Positions 1 through 9,007 are shown, counted from the first letter of the stretch. The stretch: DNA of 64,000 bases from Oscillatoriales cyanobacterium (GCA_004294385.1 REAP01000018.1:1-64000), one strand, 5' to 3'. Program-made: numbers and translations. The notes: generated by a model not told the origin, from the letters alone.

Positions 1-1
1 T

Positions 2-496
2 CGCCAACGCTTAATCGAAGTCGATGGCAAATCTATCTCCTACGAAGAAAGTCAGGAAATGACAGGGCAAGAAGTTGTCCTAGACATGAATACTGGTAAG
101 CGTATACCAGCCCATTCCATTAGCGAAGGAACAATGCTCGCCCTCGGATTACTGACTGTTTTGATGAATCCGAATCAACCTAATTTAGTATTACTAGATG
201 ATGTCGAACAGGGACTTCATCCCAAAGCACAACGAGAATTAATCGCTGTTTTCAAAGAAATTATTCAACAAAACAACAACCTACAAATTATTTTTTCTAC
301 CCATTCTCCTTACATTGTCGATGAACTTACTCCGTCTCAAGTTCATGTATTAAGCAACAACAACTCAGGTGTTACTCGTTGCAAAAGATTGGATGAACAT
401 CCTGATGTAGAATGGGCAAAACAAACTTTAACCACCGGAGAATTCTGGGATTCGGAGGGAGAAGATTGGGTGGTTGTAGGAGAAATCAATGATTGA
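2..496 (+). CDS. AAA/ABC-type ATPase, C-terminal part (runs in from left edge)
   Basis: The frame is open from base 2, so the start lies outside the window. The visible C-terminal half has the late part of an ABC-like nucleotide-binding domain: a signature-like SEGTMLALGLL stretch, a Walker B strand LVLLDDVEQGLHP (two Asp followed by Glu at the catalytic position), and a switch-His segment STHSPYIVDEL. This order is typical of the AAA_15/AAA_21 group (OLD, RecF, Gabija GajA and PARIS AriA-type ATPases). The stop overlaps the next gene by 8 bp, so the two are translationally coupled. The partner looks TOPRIM-like, which points to an anti-phage or DNA-repair pair rather than a transporter. Family is well supported; the specific system is inferred. 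Confidence 0.8.
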   Translation, partial: RQRLIEVDGKSISYEESQEMTGQEVVLDMNTGKRIPAHSISEGTMLALGLLTVLMNPNQPNLVLLDDVEQGLHPKAQRELIAVFKEIIQQNNNLQIIFSTHSPYIVDELTPSQVHVLSNNNSGVTRCKRLDEHPDVEWAKQTLTTGEFWDSEGEDWVVVGEIND

Positions 497-1253
497 GTTT
501 GTGGTGATTGTCGAAAGTAGTGCAGACGCACGAACCGCTACTAAATTAGCCGATCGCGTTTTACTAGATAAAATTGATTGGTTAGAGTGTGAGACACTGC
601 AACACCTATTTGAATGGAGTGGTTTAGAAGCTGGTACAGAGAATTCTTGCTGGAAAAATATTGATGATATAACTAAACGTCTTTCAGATAAATTTAAGTT
701 CCCCACCATCAGATCAAATGGAAAATTCAAAAGTGATGGTCAATCAGCTAATAAAATTATAAAGTTAATCAGTTTTCTACAATACAAACAAAAGAGAGAT
801 ATTAAAGCAGTTATTTTGATGCGTGATTTAGACAATCAACCTCAGCGAAGAGAACATATCGAGCAAGTACGTCTAGAGAACATTGATCGACAACCTAAAT
901 TAGCAATTATTATTGGTACAGCCGACAGAATGCGGGAAGCCTGGGTTTTGAATGGGTTTGTTCCATCTAATCAAGAGGAATCACAAATCCTTAAAGAGAT
1001 CGCAACAGAATTGACGTTTAATCCTTGCGAAGAATCACACAGATTACGCTCTAACTCATTGACAGAACCCGATCGCATTAGAAACCCTAAAATTGTTGTG
1101 GAAAAGCTCACAGGTGGCAAGATGGAACGGGAACAACAGTGCTGGGAAGACACGGATCTGGAAATTCTGCGAAAAAAAGGTGTTCAGACAGGGTTAACAG
1201 CCTATATTGATGAAATCGAAGAACGATTAATTCCAATCATTAAATCTGTGTAA
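489..1253 (+). CDS. TOPRIM-like partner of the AAA ATPase
   Basis: A 254-residue protein that I do not recognise by name. It opens with a hydrophobic strand and an acidic residue (EFVVIVESSADARTATKLA), and near residue 110 has a second strand followed by an Asp pair (VILMRDLDNQPQ). A Glu near the N-terminus plus a later DxD after a strand is the TOPRIM layout seen in OLD-family nucleases and in DUF4276/DUF4435 partners of AAA ATPases. A conserved-looking RMREAWVLNGF segment follows, resembling the 'E.W' region of such partners. It starts inside the end of the upstream ATPase gene (8-bp overlap), so the two products are probably made together. Role as the nuclease or toxin subunit is inference. 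Confidence 0.6.
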   Translation: MIEFVVIVESSADARTATKLADRVLLDKIDWLECETLQHLFEWSGLEAGTENSCWKNIDDITKRLSDKFKFPTIRSNGKFKSDGQSANKIIKLISFLQYKQKRDIKAVILMRDLDNQPQRREHIEQVRLENIDRQPKLAIIIGTADRMREAWVLNGFVPSNQEESQILKEIATELTFNPCEESHRLRSNSLTEPDRIRNPKIVVEKLTGGKMEREQQCWEDTDLEILRKKGVQTGLTAYIDEIEERLIPIIKSV

Positions 1254-1265
1254 CCGGATTTGATA

Positions 1266-1886
1266 TTACTCTGCAATCAATCCAGCCTGAAAAATCTGTT
1301 GCGCCGTCAAATCCAACTCAGGGAAAGTTGGCGACTCAATCCGATCATCTCCCCGAAATTGACTAATTGCATACTCACCATCAATCAACCGATAAATCGA
1401 AATAGTCGGTTGTTTAGGATTCCCGATAAATCTGCGGCCACCCAAACCGAGATAATCCACAATCCAGTATTCAGGAATCCCAATTAGTTCGTATTCACCT
1501 ACTTTTTTGATGTAATCATCTTGCCAATTCGTGCTAACGACTTCCACAACCAGCGGAATTGATGCCCCTTGAGTCACAGTGGAGAATTTTTTCCACAGAG
1601 GTTCTGATGCTAAGTTACGGCGATTTAATATCAGAATATCGGGGGAATAAGCTGATTCGTTTTCTGGCGGCTTAACTAATGCTTGTCCGGGGATGATGTA
1701 CGGTAGGTTTAGGCGATCGAATTCTACCGTCAATTTTCTTGCGGAAAAACCGATAACTTCTTCATGGTCTCCTAATGGCTGTGACATTTCAACAATCTCT
1801 CCATTGTGTAGTTCATAGCGTCCGTTTTCTGGCTTCCATTCCGCAAATTCTTCAAACGTTAGCGTTTTAGTTGCTATTTGAATCAT
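1266..1886 (-). CDS. Uma2 family (DUF820) PD-(D/E)XK-like protein
   Basis: 206 residues with the standard Uma2 layout: N-terminal TFEEFAEW...GRYELHNGEIVEM (the E-L-x-x-G-E segment), a central SPDILILNRR strand, VVEVVSTNWQDDYIKKVGEY and the signature GIPEYWIVDYLGLGGRRFIG. These match the restriction-endonuclease-like core (E, PD, ExVS, K) of a family greatly expanded in cyanobacteria. Biological role is unknown; most copies are dispersed singletons. It converges on the TOPRIM-like gene with only 12 bp between the stops. Three more Uma2 genes lie in this window (33968, 34606, 52827), and the copy at 33968 is similar through the C-terminal half. The start ATG follows GGAGAATAACC, a good ribosome binding site. 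Confidence 0.9.
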   Translation of the reverse strand: MIQIATKTLTFEEFAEWKPENGRYELHNGEIVEMSQPLGDHEEVIGFSARKLTVEFDRLNLPYIIPGQALVKPPENESAYSPDILILNRRNLASEPLWKKFSTVTQGASIPLVVEVVSTNWQDDYIKKVGEYELIGIPEYWIVDYLGLGGRRFIGNPKQPTISIYRLIDGEYAISQFRGDDRIESPTFPELDLTAQQIFQAGLIAE

Positions 1887-1955
1887 GGTTATTCTCCTTA
1901 GTGATGACTAGGGCGGGCTAGAAGCCCACCCCACAGGATAAACTAACTCTTTGTG

Positions 1956-1976
1956 GAACAGGCATCTTGCCTGTTC
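1956..1976. repeat. Dispersed hairpin repeat, GAACAGGC-N5-GCCTGTTC family
   Basis: Perfect 8-bp inverted repeat GAACAGGC / GCCTGTTC around ATCTT, preceded by CTCTTTGTG. Other copies are at 22445, 26086, 26182 and 54749, and a copy split by another repeat is at 56172-56300. Immediately upstream (1911-1936) is a second hairpin family, GGGCGGGCT-AGA-AGCCCACCCC, seen again near 20020. Confidence 0.85.
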
Positions 1977-2020
1977 AATAAAATAAGGCCAATTGCCAAT
2001 TCCTACCTATATTATATTAC

Positions 2021-2104
2021 CAATGCCCAATGCCCAATGCCCAATGCCCAATTCCCCATGCCCAATTCCCCATGCCCAATTCCCCAATGCCCCATGCCCA
2101 ATTA
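2021..2104. repeat. STRR array, 7-bp units (CCCAATG / CCCCATG type)
   Basis: About twelve imperfect heptamers of the CCCAATG, CCCAATT and CCCCATG kinds. The array abuts the stop codon of the fetB-like gene; the last bases of the gene (CCCAATTACC on the plus strand) look like repeat sequence. Confidence 0.9.
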
Positions 2105-2881
2105 CCATTTAATCAATTGTGCATCTTGATTGAAAAACTTCCGACACAATCCCTCAGTCAATAACAAAGTTGCGATTAAAGTTGCCAACGCTAATACAAA
2201 CATAATCAAAATCTGGTAAGATGCTGCATCGAGAGGAGCAACACCGCTCAACATTTGACCTGTCATCATACCGGGCAAAGTCACGATTCCCACAACAGTC
2301 ATTGTATTTAAAGTCGGGATTAATCCAGCTTTAATTGCATCTTTGCGATACTGATTGACAGCTTGTTGTGGGGTTGAACCCAAACTCAAATGGGTTTCTA
2401 TTTCTAACTGACTACTATTAATTGTACTGACAAGTCTTTCACCCGCGATCGCACTTGCATTCATCGCATTACCCAATATCATACCCGCCAAAGGAATCAG
2501 GTATTGGGGTTCGTACCAAGGCTGAGGTTGCAAAATTAGCAAATTTGTATAGGCCAAAGTCAAGGCTGTACCGATCAAAATTGCACCCGAAACTAAGGGT
2601 AGTAAGTTCTTGATTTTTTTGCTGATGCGGTTGCTGGCCACTACGCTAGCTGTTGTCACCATGATTGCTAACACTGCTGAAACCAGCCAAGGATTTTTAG
2701 CTTCGGGATCAAATATGACTGCGAGCACGTAGCCGACTAAGATTAACTGGATTAGGGTGCGCCCCGCCGCGATCGCGATCGACCCCTCCAGCCCCAATCC
2801 CTGCCAAGCCGAAAGCCCGATCGCGATCGCCACCATCCCCAAAGCCCAACCCAAATCCGTAAAATCTAGCAGAATTAACAC
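2102..2881 (-). CDS. fetB: FetB/YbbM-type ABC transporter permease (UPF0014)
   Basis: A hydrophobic protein with about seven membrane segments. The conserved UPF0014 region is present: [16 protein letters not shown] near the N-terminus, [22 protein letters not shown] in the middle and [27 protein letters not shown] toward the end. The family partners with the FetA ATPase; E. coli FetAB is linked to iron export under peroxide stress. No FetA gene is visible here. I chose the GTG at 2881 because AAAGGGAG lies a few bases upstream and the 259-residue product matches the family's usual length; longer readings add a non-conserved N-terminus. Divergent from the DegT gene with a 127-bp gap. Confidence 0.85.
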   Translation of the reverse strand: MLILLDFTDLGWALGMVAIAIGLSAWQGLGLEGSIAIAAGRTLIQLILVGYVLAVIFDPEAKNPWLVSAVLAIMVTTASVVASNRISKKIKNLLPLVSGAILIGTALTLAYTNLLILQPQPWYEPQYLIPLAGMILGNAMNASAIAGERLVSTINSSQLEIETHLSLGSTPQQAVNQYRKDAIKAGLIPTLNTMTVVGIVTLPGMMTGQMLSGVAPLDAASYQILIMFVLALATLIATLLLTEGLCRKFFNQDAQLIKW

Positions 2882-3008
2882 AGGCGCTCCCTTTCGATAA
2901 AGTGATTGTTTGCCCGTCCAACTATAAGATATTTCAATAAACGTTTCCCAGAAACAGTTTTGCTGCAAGAATCTGCTTCTATGATGATTGAAATTTGTGG
3001 TGTTAAGA

Positions 3009-4166
3009 GTGAATAATGTTCCCCCCCTCGACTTAAGCCGTCAATACGCCCAGATTGGCGACGAGATGGCCGCTGCGGTGCAAAAAGTGCTAGCATCTGG
3101 TGCTTACATCGGCGGCCCCGCTGTCAAAACTTTTGAACAAGAGTTCGCCAACTACATCGGCGTTTCCGACTGCGTTGGTTGCAACTCCGGCACCGATGCC
3201 CTAATTTTGGCCTTGCGGGCGCTCAAAATTGGCCCCGGTGATGAAGTGATCACCACTCCTTTTACTTTTTTTGCTTCGGCTGAAACAATTAGCGCCGTCG
3301 GTGCAACTCCCGTATTTGTCGATATTGATGCTGCGACATTTAACATGGATCTCGATCGCCTCGAAGCAGCCATTACCGAAAAAACCAAAGCAATTATGCC
3401 CGTCCACATCTTCGGCCAACCGATGGATATGACTAGGTTAATGGACATTGCCAACCGCCACAACTTAGCCGTAATCGAAGATTGCGCCCAATCTGTCGGT
3501 GCCGAATGGCAGTCACAAAAAGTCGGTAGCATCGGCCACATCGGCTGTTTCAGCTTTTATCCCACCAAAAATTTAGGCGCTTGCGGTGACGGCGGGGCGG
3601 CAACCACAAACGATCGGGCCCTAGCTGCTGCCATGAGAATGCTCAAAGAACACGGCCAGTCTTCCAGATACTTTTACGAAGAAATCGGCTACAACAGCCG
3701 CTTAGATGCTCTGCAAGCAGTGATTCTGAGCATTAAATTGCGCTATCTCGACAGTTGGAATGACCAAAGGGGCGATCGGGCAAAACTCTACAGCGAATTT
3801 CTCGATCGCATCCCCGGAGTTGCCATACCCACAGAATTGCCCGGAGCAAAAGGAGTCTGGAACCAATACACCATCCAGATCAAAAGTCAAGAAAATGCGC
3901 CAAATTCCTCTGGCAATTTCCGGGACTCGGTGCGAACTAAGTTGCAGGAATGCGGCATCGGTTCAATGGTTTACTATCCGTTAGCCTTGCACCTGCAACC
4001 TGTTTACAAATCTTTGGGCTATCTTGCCGGTCAATTACCCGTCGCCGAGCAAGTTTGTCGCGAAGTCTTGTCTTTACCCATGTTTCCCGAACTATCCAGG
4101 GATCAACAAGAGCGCACGATTTATGCACTGAAAGATTCCCTAGCTGTGGCTGCTCGAATCCAGTAG
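3009..4166 (+). CDS. DegT/DnrJ/EryC1/StrS family aminotransferase
   Basis: PLP-dependent sugar aminotransferase of the fold-type I DegT family, which makes amino sugars on nucleotide-linked keto sugars. Recognised from VPPLDLSRQY at the N-terminus, GCNSGTDALILALRAL (cofactor phosphate binding), ITTPFTFFASAE, the IEDCAQSVGAE Asp that contacts the pyridine nitrogen, and the catalytic Lys in FSFYPTKNLGACGDGG. The C-terminal GYNSRLDALQA motif is present. Full length for the family (385 residues). The start is uncertain: the GTG at 3009 gives the conserved VNNVPPLDLS start but has a poor ribosome site; a TTG at 2988 is the alternative. It likely feeds surface glycans; the glycan cluster begins 3 kb downstream. 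Confidence 0.9.
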   Translation: MNNVPPLDLSRQYAQIGDEMAAAVQKVLASGAYIGGPAVKTFEQEFANYIGVSDCVGCNSGTDALILALRALKIGPGDEVITTPFTFFASAETISAVGATPVFVDIDAATFNMDLDRLEAAITEKTKAIMPVHIFGQPMDMTRLMDIANRHNLAVIEDCAQSVGAEWQSQKVGSIGHIGCFSFYPTKNLGACGDGGAATTNDRALAAAMRMLKEHGQSSRYFYEEIGYNSRLDALQAVILSIKLRYLDSWNDQRGDRAKLYSEFLDRIPGVAIPTELPGAKGVWNQYTIQIKSQENAPNSSGNFRDSVRTKLQECGIGSMVYYPLALHLQPVYKSLGYLAGQLPVAEQVCREVLSLPMFPELSRDQQERTIYALKDSLAVAARIQ

Positions 4167-4324
4167 CTTTGCTGTGGTGTCTAGACTGAGCGAAACCTAT
4201 GACCAAAGTGCGATCGCAGGATTTGCCATCTAATTCCAATATAAGGCTCAGCGAAATTAGTTAAGTTTTTTTACTGAGCACTTGTACTTTTATGTACTAT
4301 ATTTAATGAAAAGAAACAAATTTT

Positions 4325-4506
4325 GAAGAAGGAAGTAAGGAAGAAGGAAGAAGGAAGAAGGAAGAAGGAAGAAGGAAGAAGGAAGAGGGAAGAAAGTTTC
4401 AAATGCCCAATGCCCCATTCCCCATTCCCCATTCCCCATTCCCAATTCCCAATTCCCAATTCCCCATTCCCCATTCCCCATTCCCAATTTCCCATTCCCC
4501 ATTAAT
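4325..4506. repeat. Two back-to-back STRR arrays (GGAAGAA, then CCCCATT/CCCAATT)
   Basis: From 4325 to about 4396 the unit is the heptamer GGAAGAA; from 4403 to 4506 the unit changes to CCCCATT and CCCAATT. Both have strict 7-bp spacing. They occupy most of the 374-bp gap between the DegT and ABC1 genes. No gene or clear promoter is visible in the rest. Confidence 0.92.
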
Positions 4507-4540
4507 TGCAAATTTCATAAACTAAGAGGAAAATAAACGA

Positions 4541-6217
4541 GTGCGTCAGTATAAATCCACTCAAGCTAGACGCTACGATCCACAAGCGATCGCTCAGTAT
4601 TACCGCAATCGCCCCTGGAAAGCAATCTGGCGAACAATTACCGTTGTTTGGTCTTTCGCAGGCTTCATCCTCGGAATGCTGTGGGACAGTTGGCAACACG
4701 AAGTCGCAGCACACCAGCCCGAACGAGCCGCACACCTGCGAGAAATACTCACCCGCTTAGGCCCCACTTTCATTAAAGTCGGTCAAGCGCTTTCCACCAG
4801 ACCAGACCTAATCCGCAAAGACTTTCTCATAGAACTAATCAAACTTCAGGATCAACTGCCGCCCTTTGACTCAGCGCGAGCTTTTGAGATTATTGAAGTA
4901 GAACTCGATCGCAAAATTAGCGACACCTACAGCCAAATCTCCCCAGAACCAGTCGCAGCAGCCAGTCTCGGTCAAGTTTATAAAGCCCGACTGATCACCG
5001 GAGAAGAAGTCGCAGTCAAAGTTCAGCGACCGAATTTGCTCCCAATCTTGAGTCTTGACCTCTACTTAATGCGGTGGGCCGCCGGATTATTAGGCCCATT
5101 GTTGCCATTGAATCTCGGCCACGACCTCAGTTTAATAGTCGATGAATTCGGCATCAAATTGTTTGAGGAAATCGACTACATCAACGAAGGCCGTAACGCC
5201 GAGAAATTTGCCACCAATTTTGCCGATGACCCCACAGTAAAAGTGCCCAGCATCTACTGGCGACACACTTCAAAATGCGTCCTCACTCTTGAGTGGATTA
5301 ACGGCATTAAGCTGACCGATATGGAAAGCGTTAAAGCCGCCGGTTTGGATACCAATAGCTTAATTGAAGTGGGAGTCCGCAGCGGTTTGCGACAGTTGTT
5401 AGAACACGGATTTTTTCACGCAGACCCCCATCCAGGAAATCTGTTTGCCTTAGCGGACGGCCGCATGGCTTACATTGATTTTGGGATGATGGATCAGATG
5501 GAAGAAACAACTAAAGAAAACTTAGTTGATTCCGTCGTTCATTTAATCAACAAAGATTACTTCCAGTTAGCCAAGGATTTTGTGAAACTAGGCTTTTTGA
5601 CTCCAGATACAGATATTATGCCGATCGTCCCGGCATTAGAATCTGTACTCGGTGATATCATCGGCGAAAAGGTAGGAGATTTTAACTTCAAAACGATTAC
5701 AGACCAGTTTTCGGAGTTAATGTACGATTATCCTTTCCGAGTCCCGGCGAAATTCGCCCTAATCATTCGCTCTCTCGTGACAGAAGAAGGCTTAGCCCTG
5801 ACGCTGAATCCTAATTTCAAAATAGTCGAAGTAGCTTATCCTTATGTAGCGCGACGTTTGTTGAACGGAGAATCTCCGGCACTGCGGCGGCGCTTGATTG
5901 AGGTATTATTCAAGGATGGCAAATTTCAGTGGAATAGGTTAGAGGAGATGATCGCGATCGCTAGGTCCGATCGAAGTTTCGACCTACTCCCCACTGCACA
6001 ACTAGGTTTACAATTCTTGCTATCAGAAGAAGGATCGTTTTTGCGACGCCAGTTAATGTTAGCTTTGATTGAGGACGATCGCATTCACACCGCAGAAGTT
6101 GGCAGTCTGTGGAACCTAGTCAAGGAAGACCTGCAACCAAGCCGCCTATTCAACGTTGCTCTAGGCGCATTAGCAGAATTTTCCACAGAAGGAGCCGCCG
6201 CCCTAACTCGATTTTAA
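4541..6217 (+). CDS. ABC1/UbiB family atypical protein kinase (AarF-like)
   Basis: 558 residues with all hallmarks of the ABC1/ADCK/UbiB family: the KxGQ motif KVGQALSTRPDLI, the Ala-rich loop EPVAAASLGQVYKA, the VAVKVQRP Lys, the ExD motif EEIDYINEGRNAEKF, the catalytic loop HADPHPGN and the metal-binding YIDFGMM. Members support quinone biosynthesis (UbiB, Coq8) or plastoglobule and stress functions in photosynthetic organisms; which applies here cannot be told. A hydrophobic stretch near residues 35-48 and C-terminal hydrophobic segments suggest membrane association. The start is GTG at 4541 with AAGAGGA upstream. It stands alone between repeat blocks. Confidence 0.92.
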   Translation: MRQYKSTQARRYDPQAIAQYYRNRPWKAIWRTITVVWSFAGFILGMLWDSWQHEVAAHQPERAAHLREILTRLGPTFIKVGQALSTRPDLIRKDFLIELIKLQDQLPPFDSARAFEIIEVELDRKISDTYSQISPEPVAAASLGQVYKARLITGEEVAVKVQRPNLLPILSLDLYLMRWAAGLLGPLLPLNLGHDLSLIVDEFGIKLFEEIDYINEGRNAEKFATNFADDPTVKVPSIYWRHTSKCVLTLEWINGIKLTDMESVKAAGLDTNSLIEVGVRSGLRQLLEHGFFHADPHPGNLFALADGRMAYIDFGMMDQMEETTKENLVDSVVHLINKDYFQLAKDFVKLGFLTPDTDIMPIVPALESVLGDIIGEKVGDFNFKTITDQFSELMYDYPFRVPAKFALIIRSLVTEEGLALTLNPNFKIVEVAYPYVARRLLNGESPALRRRLIEVLFKDGKFQWNRLEEMIAIARSDRSFDLLPTAQLGLQFLLSEEGSFLRRQLMLALIEDDRIHTAEVGSLWNLVKEDLQPSRLFNVALGALAEFSTEGAAALTRF

Positions 6218-6221
6218 TCAG

Positions 6222-6280
6222 TTGCGGTTCCCTGAGCGTAGTCGAAGGGTCAATTGCGGTTCCCTGAGCGTAGTCGAAGG
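6222..6280. repeat. Tandem pair of the CCTGAGCGTAGTCGAAGG dispersed repeat
   Basis: Two 28-bp direct copies beginning TTGCGGTTCCCTGAGCG, 31 bp apart, just after the ABC1 stop codon. The same core, in either orientation, is at 12501, 21412, 21459, 41310, 41413, 56190-56285 and 57597; decayed copies are near 46014 and 61190. Confidence 0.9.
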
Positions 6281-6299
6281 ATTAGTTGTTAATTCTAAT

Positions 6300-6397
6300 A
6301 ACCAATTCCCAATTCCCAATTCCCAATTCCCAATTCCCAATTCCCAATTCCCCATTCCCAATTCCCCATTCCCAATTCCCAATTCCCCATTACCCCA
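6300..6397. repeat. STRR array, CCCAATT/CCCCATT heptamers
   Basis: Fourteen or so heptamers with strict 7-bp period, ending 46 bp before the likely start of the next gene. Confidence 0.92.
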
Positions 6398-6442
6398 AAA
6401 TAATTATTCGTGTATTACTTTCCAGAACCTCCCTATTTTTTT

Positions 6443-6784
6443 ATGACTGCTGGACTCCTAGCAGGAATGGCCTCCGGCTTAGCCTTTGAAGCAACCCTCA
6501 AAGAAGCAGTAAAACTGTGGTCAAAAAATCGTGCAACTCGCACCTTAGCCAACCTACAAGGATTGCAATTATTCATACCATTCCTCGGAATGGCCGGAGG
6601 AATTTGCATATTTTTAGCTTCAGGTGTAGAAATTTTTGGACTTCCAAAATTGTTCGCTTACGCTTTATCCTTACCATTAACCATACTCACCGGCTGGCTA
6701 ATTTGGAGACAGCTAGGTAAGCTTTTATTAGAATTAGAACGTGGAGGTTCCAAAGCCCTAGATTTGGATTCTTTTGAAGAATAA
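6443..6784 (+). CDS. Small two-TM membrane protein, unknown function
   Basis: 113 residues from the ATG at 6443 (MTAGLLAGMASGLAFEATLKEAVKL). An upstream in-frame GTG at 6410 would add eleven residues that lack conserved character. Two hydrophobic segments (about residues 38-57, FIPFLGMAGGICIFLASGV, and 65-85) separated by a short loop suggest a hairpin in the membrane, with an amphipathic N-terminus and an acidic C-terminus. I do not recognise a family with a known role. No clear ribosome binding site is present. A strong terminator-like hairpin follows 15 bp after the stop, which supports this as a real transcription unit. Confidence 0.65.
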   Translation: MTAGLLAGMASGLAFEATLKEAVKLWSKNRATRTLANLQGLQLFIPFLGMAGGICIFLASGVEIFGLPKLFAYALSLPLTILTGWLIWRQLGKLLLELERGGSKALDLDSFEE

Positions 6785-6798
6785 GAACCCAACTCAGT

Positions 6799-6838
6799 TA
6801 AATCCCCGACTTCTTAAAGAAGTCGGGGATTTAATTTT
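6799..6838 (+). terminator. Terminator-like hairpin
   Basis: A perfect 17-bp stem (TAAATCCCCGACTTCTT paired with its complement) closed by a single-base loop and followed by TAATTTTTA. It sits just after the small membrane protein gene. A related but imperfect hairpin is at 42244-42282, so the stem itself belongs to a dispersed family that may double as a terminator. Confidence 0.7.
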
Positions 6839-6917
6839 TAACAGGATTAGGACACCCTGAAATCAATGCTATTCTTCCTTCTTCCTTCTTCCCTCTTTCT
6901 AATATCCGTTACATCCA

Positions 6918-8000
6918 TTACAGAACTTCCGTCTTCCTGACATCCGTTACATCCGTTACAGAATCCGTTGCCGAACTTCCTTCTCCTCTAAAATTCCGCA
7001 ACTTAAATTTCAAATTATCAACCTTTTTAATTACCCAAATGTTCAAACTTCTCCCAACTCGCACCAGTAAATTTGGAGAAATTAATTTCGGTCGCATTTC
7101 AGGCGAATTCAAATAGCGATAGTGTAAAAATACATCTCGGTAGGGAATCTCAACATCCTCGCCAGCACACAACAGACTAATTTTAGCCGCTGAAATACTC
7201 ATATAATGCAAATAAGTAAGCCGCCGTCCTTTATCATATAAAACATCATCTATCACATCAAATTGAGAAGACCAATGATTCCCCGTCACCTGTTCCGGTT
7301 GAGCATATGCAAAGTTGTAAAAAGAGATTTTGCTGCGGGCGACTAAATAGTTAAGCAAAGATTGGTCAGCCCCACGCAAAGACATAATTTCCGCTTCTCC
7401 TGAAGTTAATTTTTCTAAAAATTGAGCGCAATTATTTCGATTAAAAACACCTTTTTTTGACGCAAACCAACCCGCACAGAAAATATGAGATTGCAGTTTG
7501 TCAATATTTAAAACCTGGGGCAATTTTGGAGACGACAAATCAAATATATAATTGAGGTCTGATTTGTATTGAAAATCATTTACTACCCAGTCAAATTCAT
7601 CAAGTTTTTGATAGATATAATCGAGAGAACCCATTAACAAAGTATCCGCATCAAAATAGATAAATTTATCAAAAGGGCCATCGAAACAACAAAATTTTCG
7701 GTGCATTTCCAAACATTGAACTGGTTTCCAACCTTTAGCTTGCCAAACCCTTTGAGCTTTTGCATGAGTTTTCCAAACTTGAGTTGCAAAATCTTCCCAG
7801 AAAATGATTGAATCGGTATTTTCAAACAAAGTGACATGATGACGATTTGCAATTTCTACTCGCACTTTTTGCAGTCTATCATCATAGGGAATAATGCAAA
7901 CTGGAATATCTTTTGCCCCATTCACTTCCAGACTGTTTAATAAAGCGACTAAATGGTCGAAAACAACATCATTTGCTAGGATATAAATACCATTTGTCAT
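6918..8000 (-). CDS. Npun_R2821/R2823-type glycosyltransferase-like protein, copy 3
   Basis: 360 residues with a GT-A/GT8-like nucleotide-sugar transferase core: N-terminal NGIYILANDVVFDHLVALLNSLE, CIIPYDD, then FIYFDADTLLMGSLD carrying the metal-binding DxD, and late VLYDKGRRLTYLHYMSI with the usual HY/HW motif. It is closely related to the next two genes upstream (8135 and 9004); all begin with the same I-AND motif and end in YRDVFLHYRYL or similar. The C-terminal tail after residue 320 is Ser/Thr-rich and not shared. Probably adds a sugar to a surface or exported glycan. No good ribosome binding site is visible. Confidence 0.8.
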   Translation of the reverse strand: MTNGIYILANDVVFDHLVALLNSLEVNGAKDIPVCIIPYDDRLQKVRVEIANRHHVTLFENTDSIIFWEDFATQVWKTHAKAQRVWQAKGWKPVQCLEMHRKFCCFDGPFDKFIYFDADTLLMGSLDYIYQKLDEFDWVVNDFQYKSDLNYIFDLSSPKLPQVLNIDKLQSHIFCAGWFASKKGVFNRNNCAQFLEKLTSGEAEIMSLRGADQSLLNYLVARSKISFYNFAYAQPEQVTGNHWSSQFDVIDDVLYDKGRRLTYLHYMSISAAKISLLCAGEDVEIPYRDVFLHYRYLNSPEMRPKLISPNLLVRVGRSLNIWVIKKVDNLKFKLRNFRGEGSSATDSVTDVTDVRKTEVL

Positions 8001-8057
8001 AGTTTTAAAATAAATTAAATCAGGTTCGGTAGATTCTTATATGATTTGTGATCTCGT

Positions 8058-8118
8058 AGGGGCGGGTTTTACAAACAATAATTGCCTAAAACCCACAATC
8101 TCGTAAACCCGCCCCCAC
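8058..8118. repeat. Dispersed hairpin, GTAGGGGCGGGTTT family
   Basis: GTAGGGGCGGGTTTTAC pairs with GTAAACCCGCCCCCAC 43 bp later. Related pieces lie at 11030-11190, 38966, 57464-57520 and 59081-59230. It separates two glycosyltransferase genes. Confidence 0.8.
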
Positions 8119-8134
8119 CCAACTACAAACCATC

Positions 8135-9007
8135 TTATCCCTGCAAATATCGCAAAACTTTTTGCACTAAATTAGGTTTTTCCTCATTCAGATAACGATA
8201 ATGTTTCCACAGTTTCCAGTAGGGACTACCAGATTTAATCGGTATCCCCGCCCAGTGAATATATTTTAACCTTTTACCTTTGTCATAAAGCACATCATCT
8301 ATTTCCTGAAAATGCTTGGAACCAGCCCAGCTTCCTGGTTCGGTTGCGGTGGCTTTGACAAGGTTACAGCGTTTGGGAATCAGTTTAAGAATGATATAAT
8401 TTAGTATAGGTTGGTCAGTGACATTTTGAGTAAAATCGAAATATTCTCGATGCTGCGAACATTCGCGCAAGATTTCATACATTTGCGATTCGGAAATAGT
8501 ACCTTTCCGCGAAGCCCAAAAGCCGCTGTTGAAAACATCTTGAAGTTCTGAATCTGTGAAAATATGCTGTTCTTTGACAACTGATGAAAATACATTTCGC
8601 AGTTTTTCGCTAAGGTGATGATAATCGCAACAAAAGAAATCTACTTCTGATAGTTTGTTGAGGTTGGCTGCGATGTCTTCAAAGACGATGATATCGGTGT
8701 CGATGTACAGAAATTCGTCGAGGGGGCCAAACCAGGCGGCAAGTTTTCGCATTTTGTTGGGGAGGGCTAAAAAGTTGCGATCGAACATTTGGCCAATTTC
8801 CCTGGTAAACTGTTCCACAAACCCCAGATTTGGGAACAATTGCACCCCGTGAAGACGGCTGAGGGCGGCGGCGACTTGCTGATAATTGTCATCGAAGGGA
8901 ATCAGAAAAATTGGTACTTGACAATTGTACAAACGTATGCTGTTCAGAAGCGCGATCGCACTTTCGATCACATTATCATTCGCCACAATATAAATACCAC
9001 GATTCAT
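8135..9007 (-). CDS. Npun_R2821/R2823-type glycosyltransferase-like protein, copy 2
   Basis: 290 residues, same family as its neighbours: RGIYIVANDNVIESAIALLNSIR, FLIPFDDNYQQVAAAL, the metal-binding DxD in FLYIDTDIIVFED, and VLYDKGKRLKYIHWAGIP near the end. The start codon overlaps the stop of the upstream copy (ATGA at 9004-9007), with GAGGA eight bases before the ATG, so the two are translationally coupled. Shorter than the other copies because it lacks a C-terminal tail. Inferred to act in the same glycan pathway. Confidence 0.8.
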   Translation of the reverse strand: MNRGIYIVANDNVIESAIALLNSIRLYNCQVPIFLIPFDDNYQQVAAALSRLHGVQLFPNLGFVEQFTREIGQMFDRNFLALPNKMRKLAAWFGPLDEFLYIDTDIIVFEDIAANLNKLSEVDFFCCDYHHLSEKLRNVFSSVVKEQHIFTDSELQDVFNSGFWASRKGTISESQMYEILRECSQHREYFDFTQNVTDQPILNYIILKLIPKRCNLVKATATEPGSWAGSKHFQEIDDVLYDKGKRLKYIHWAGIPIKSGSPYWKLWKHYRYLNEEKPNLVQKVLRYLQG

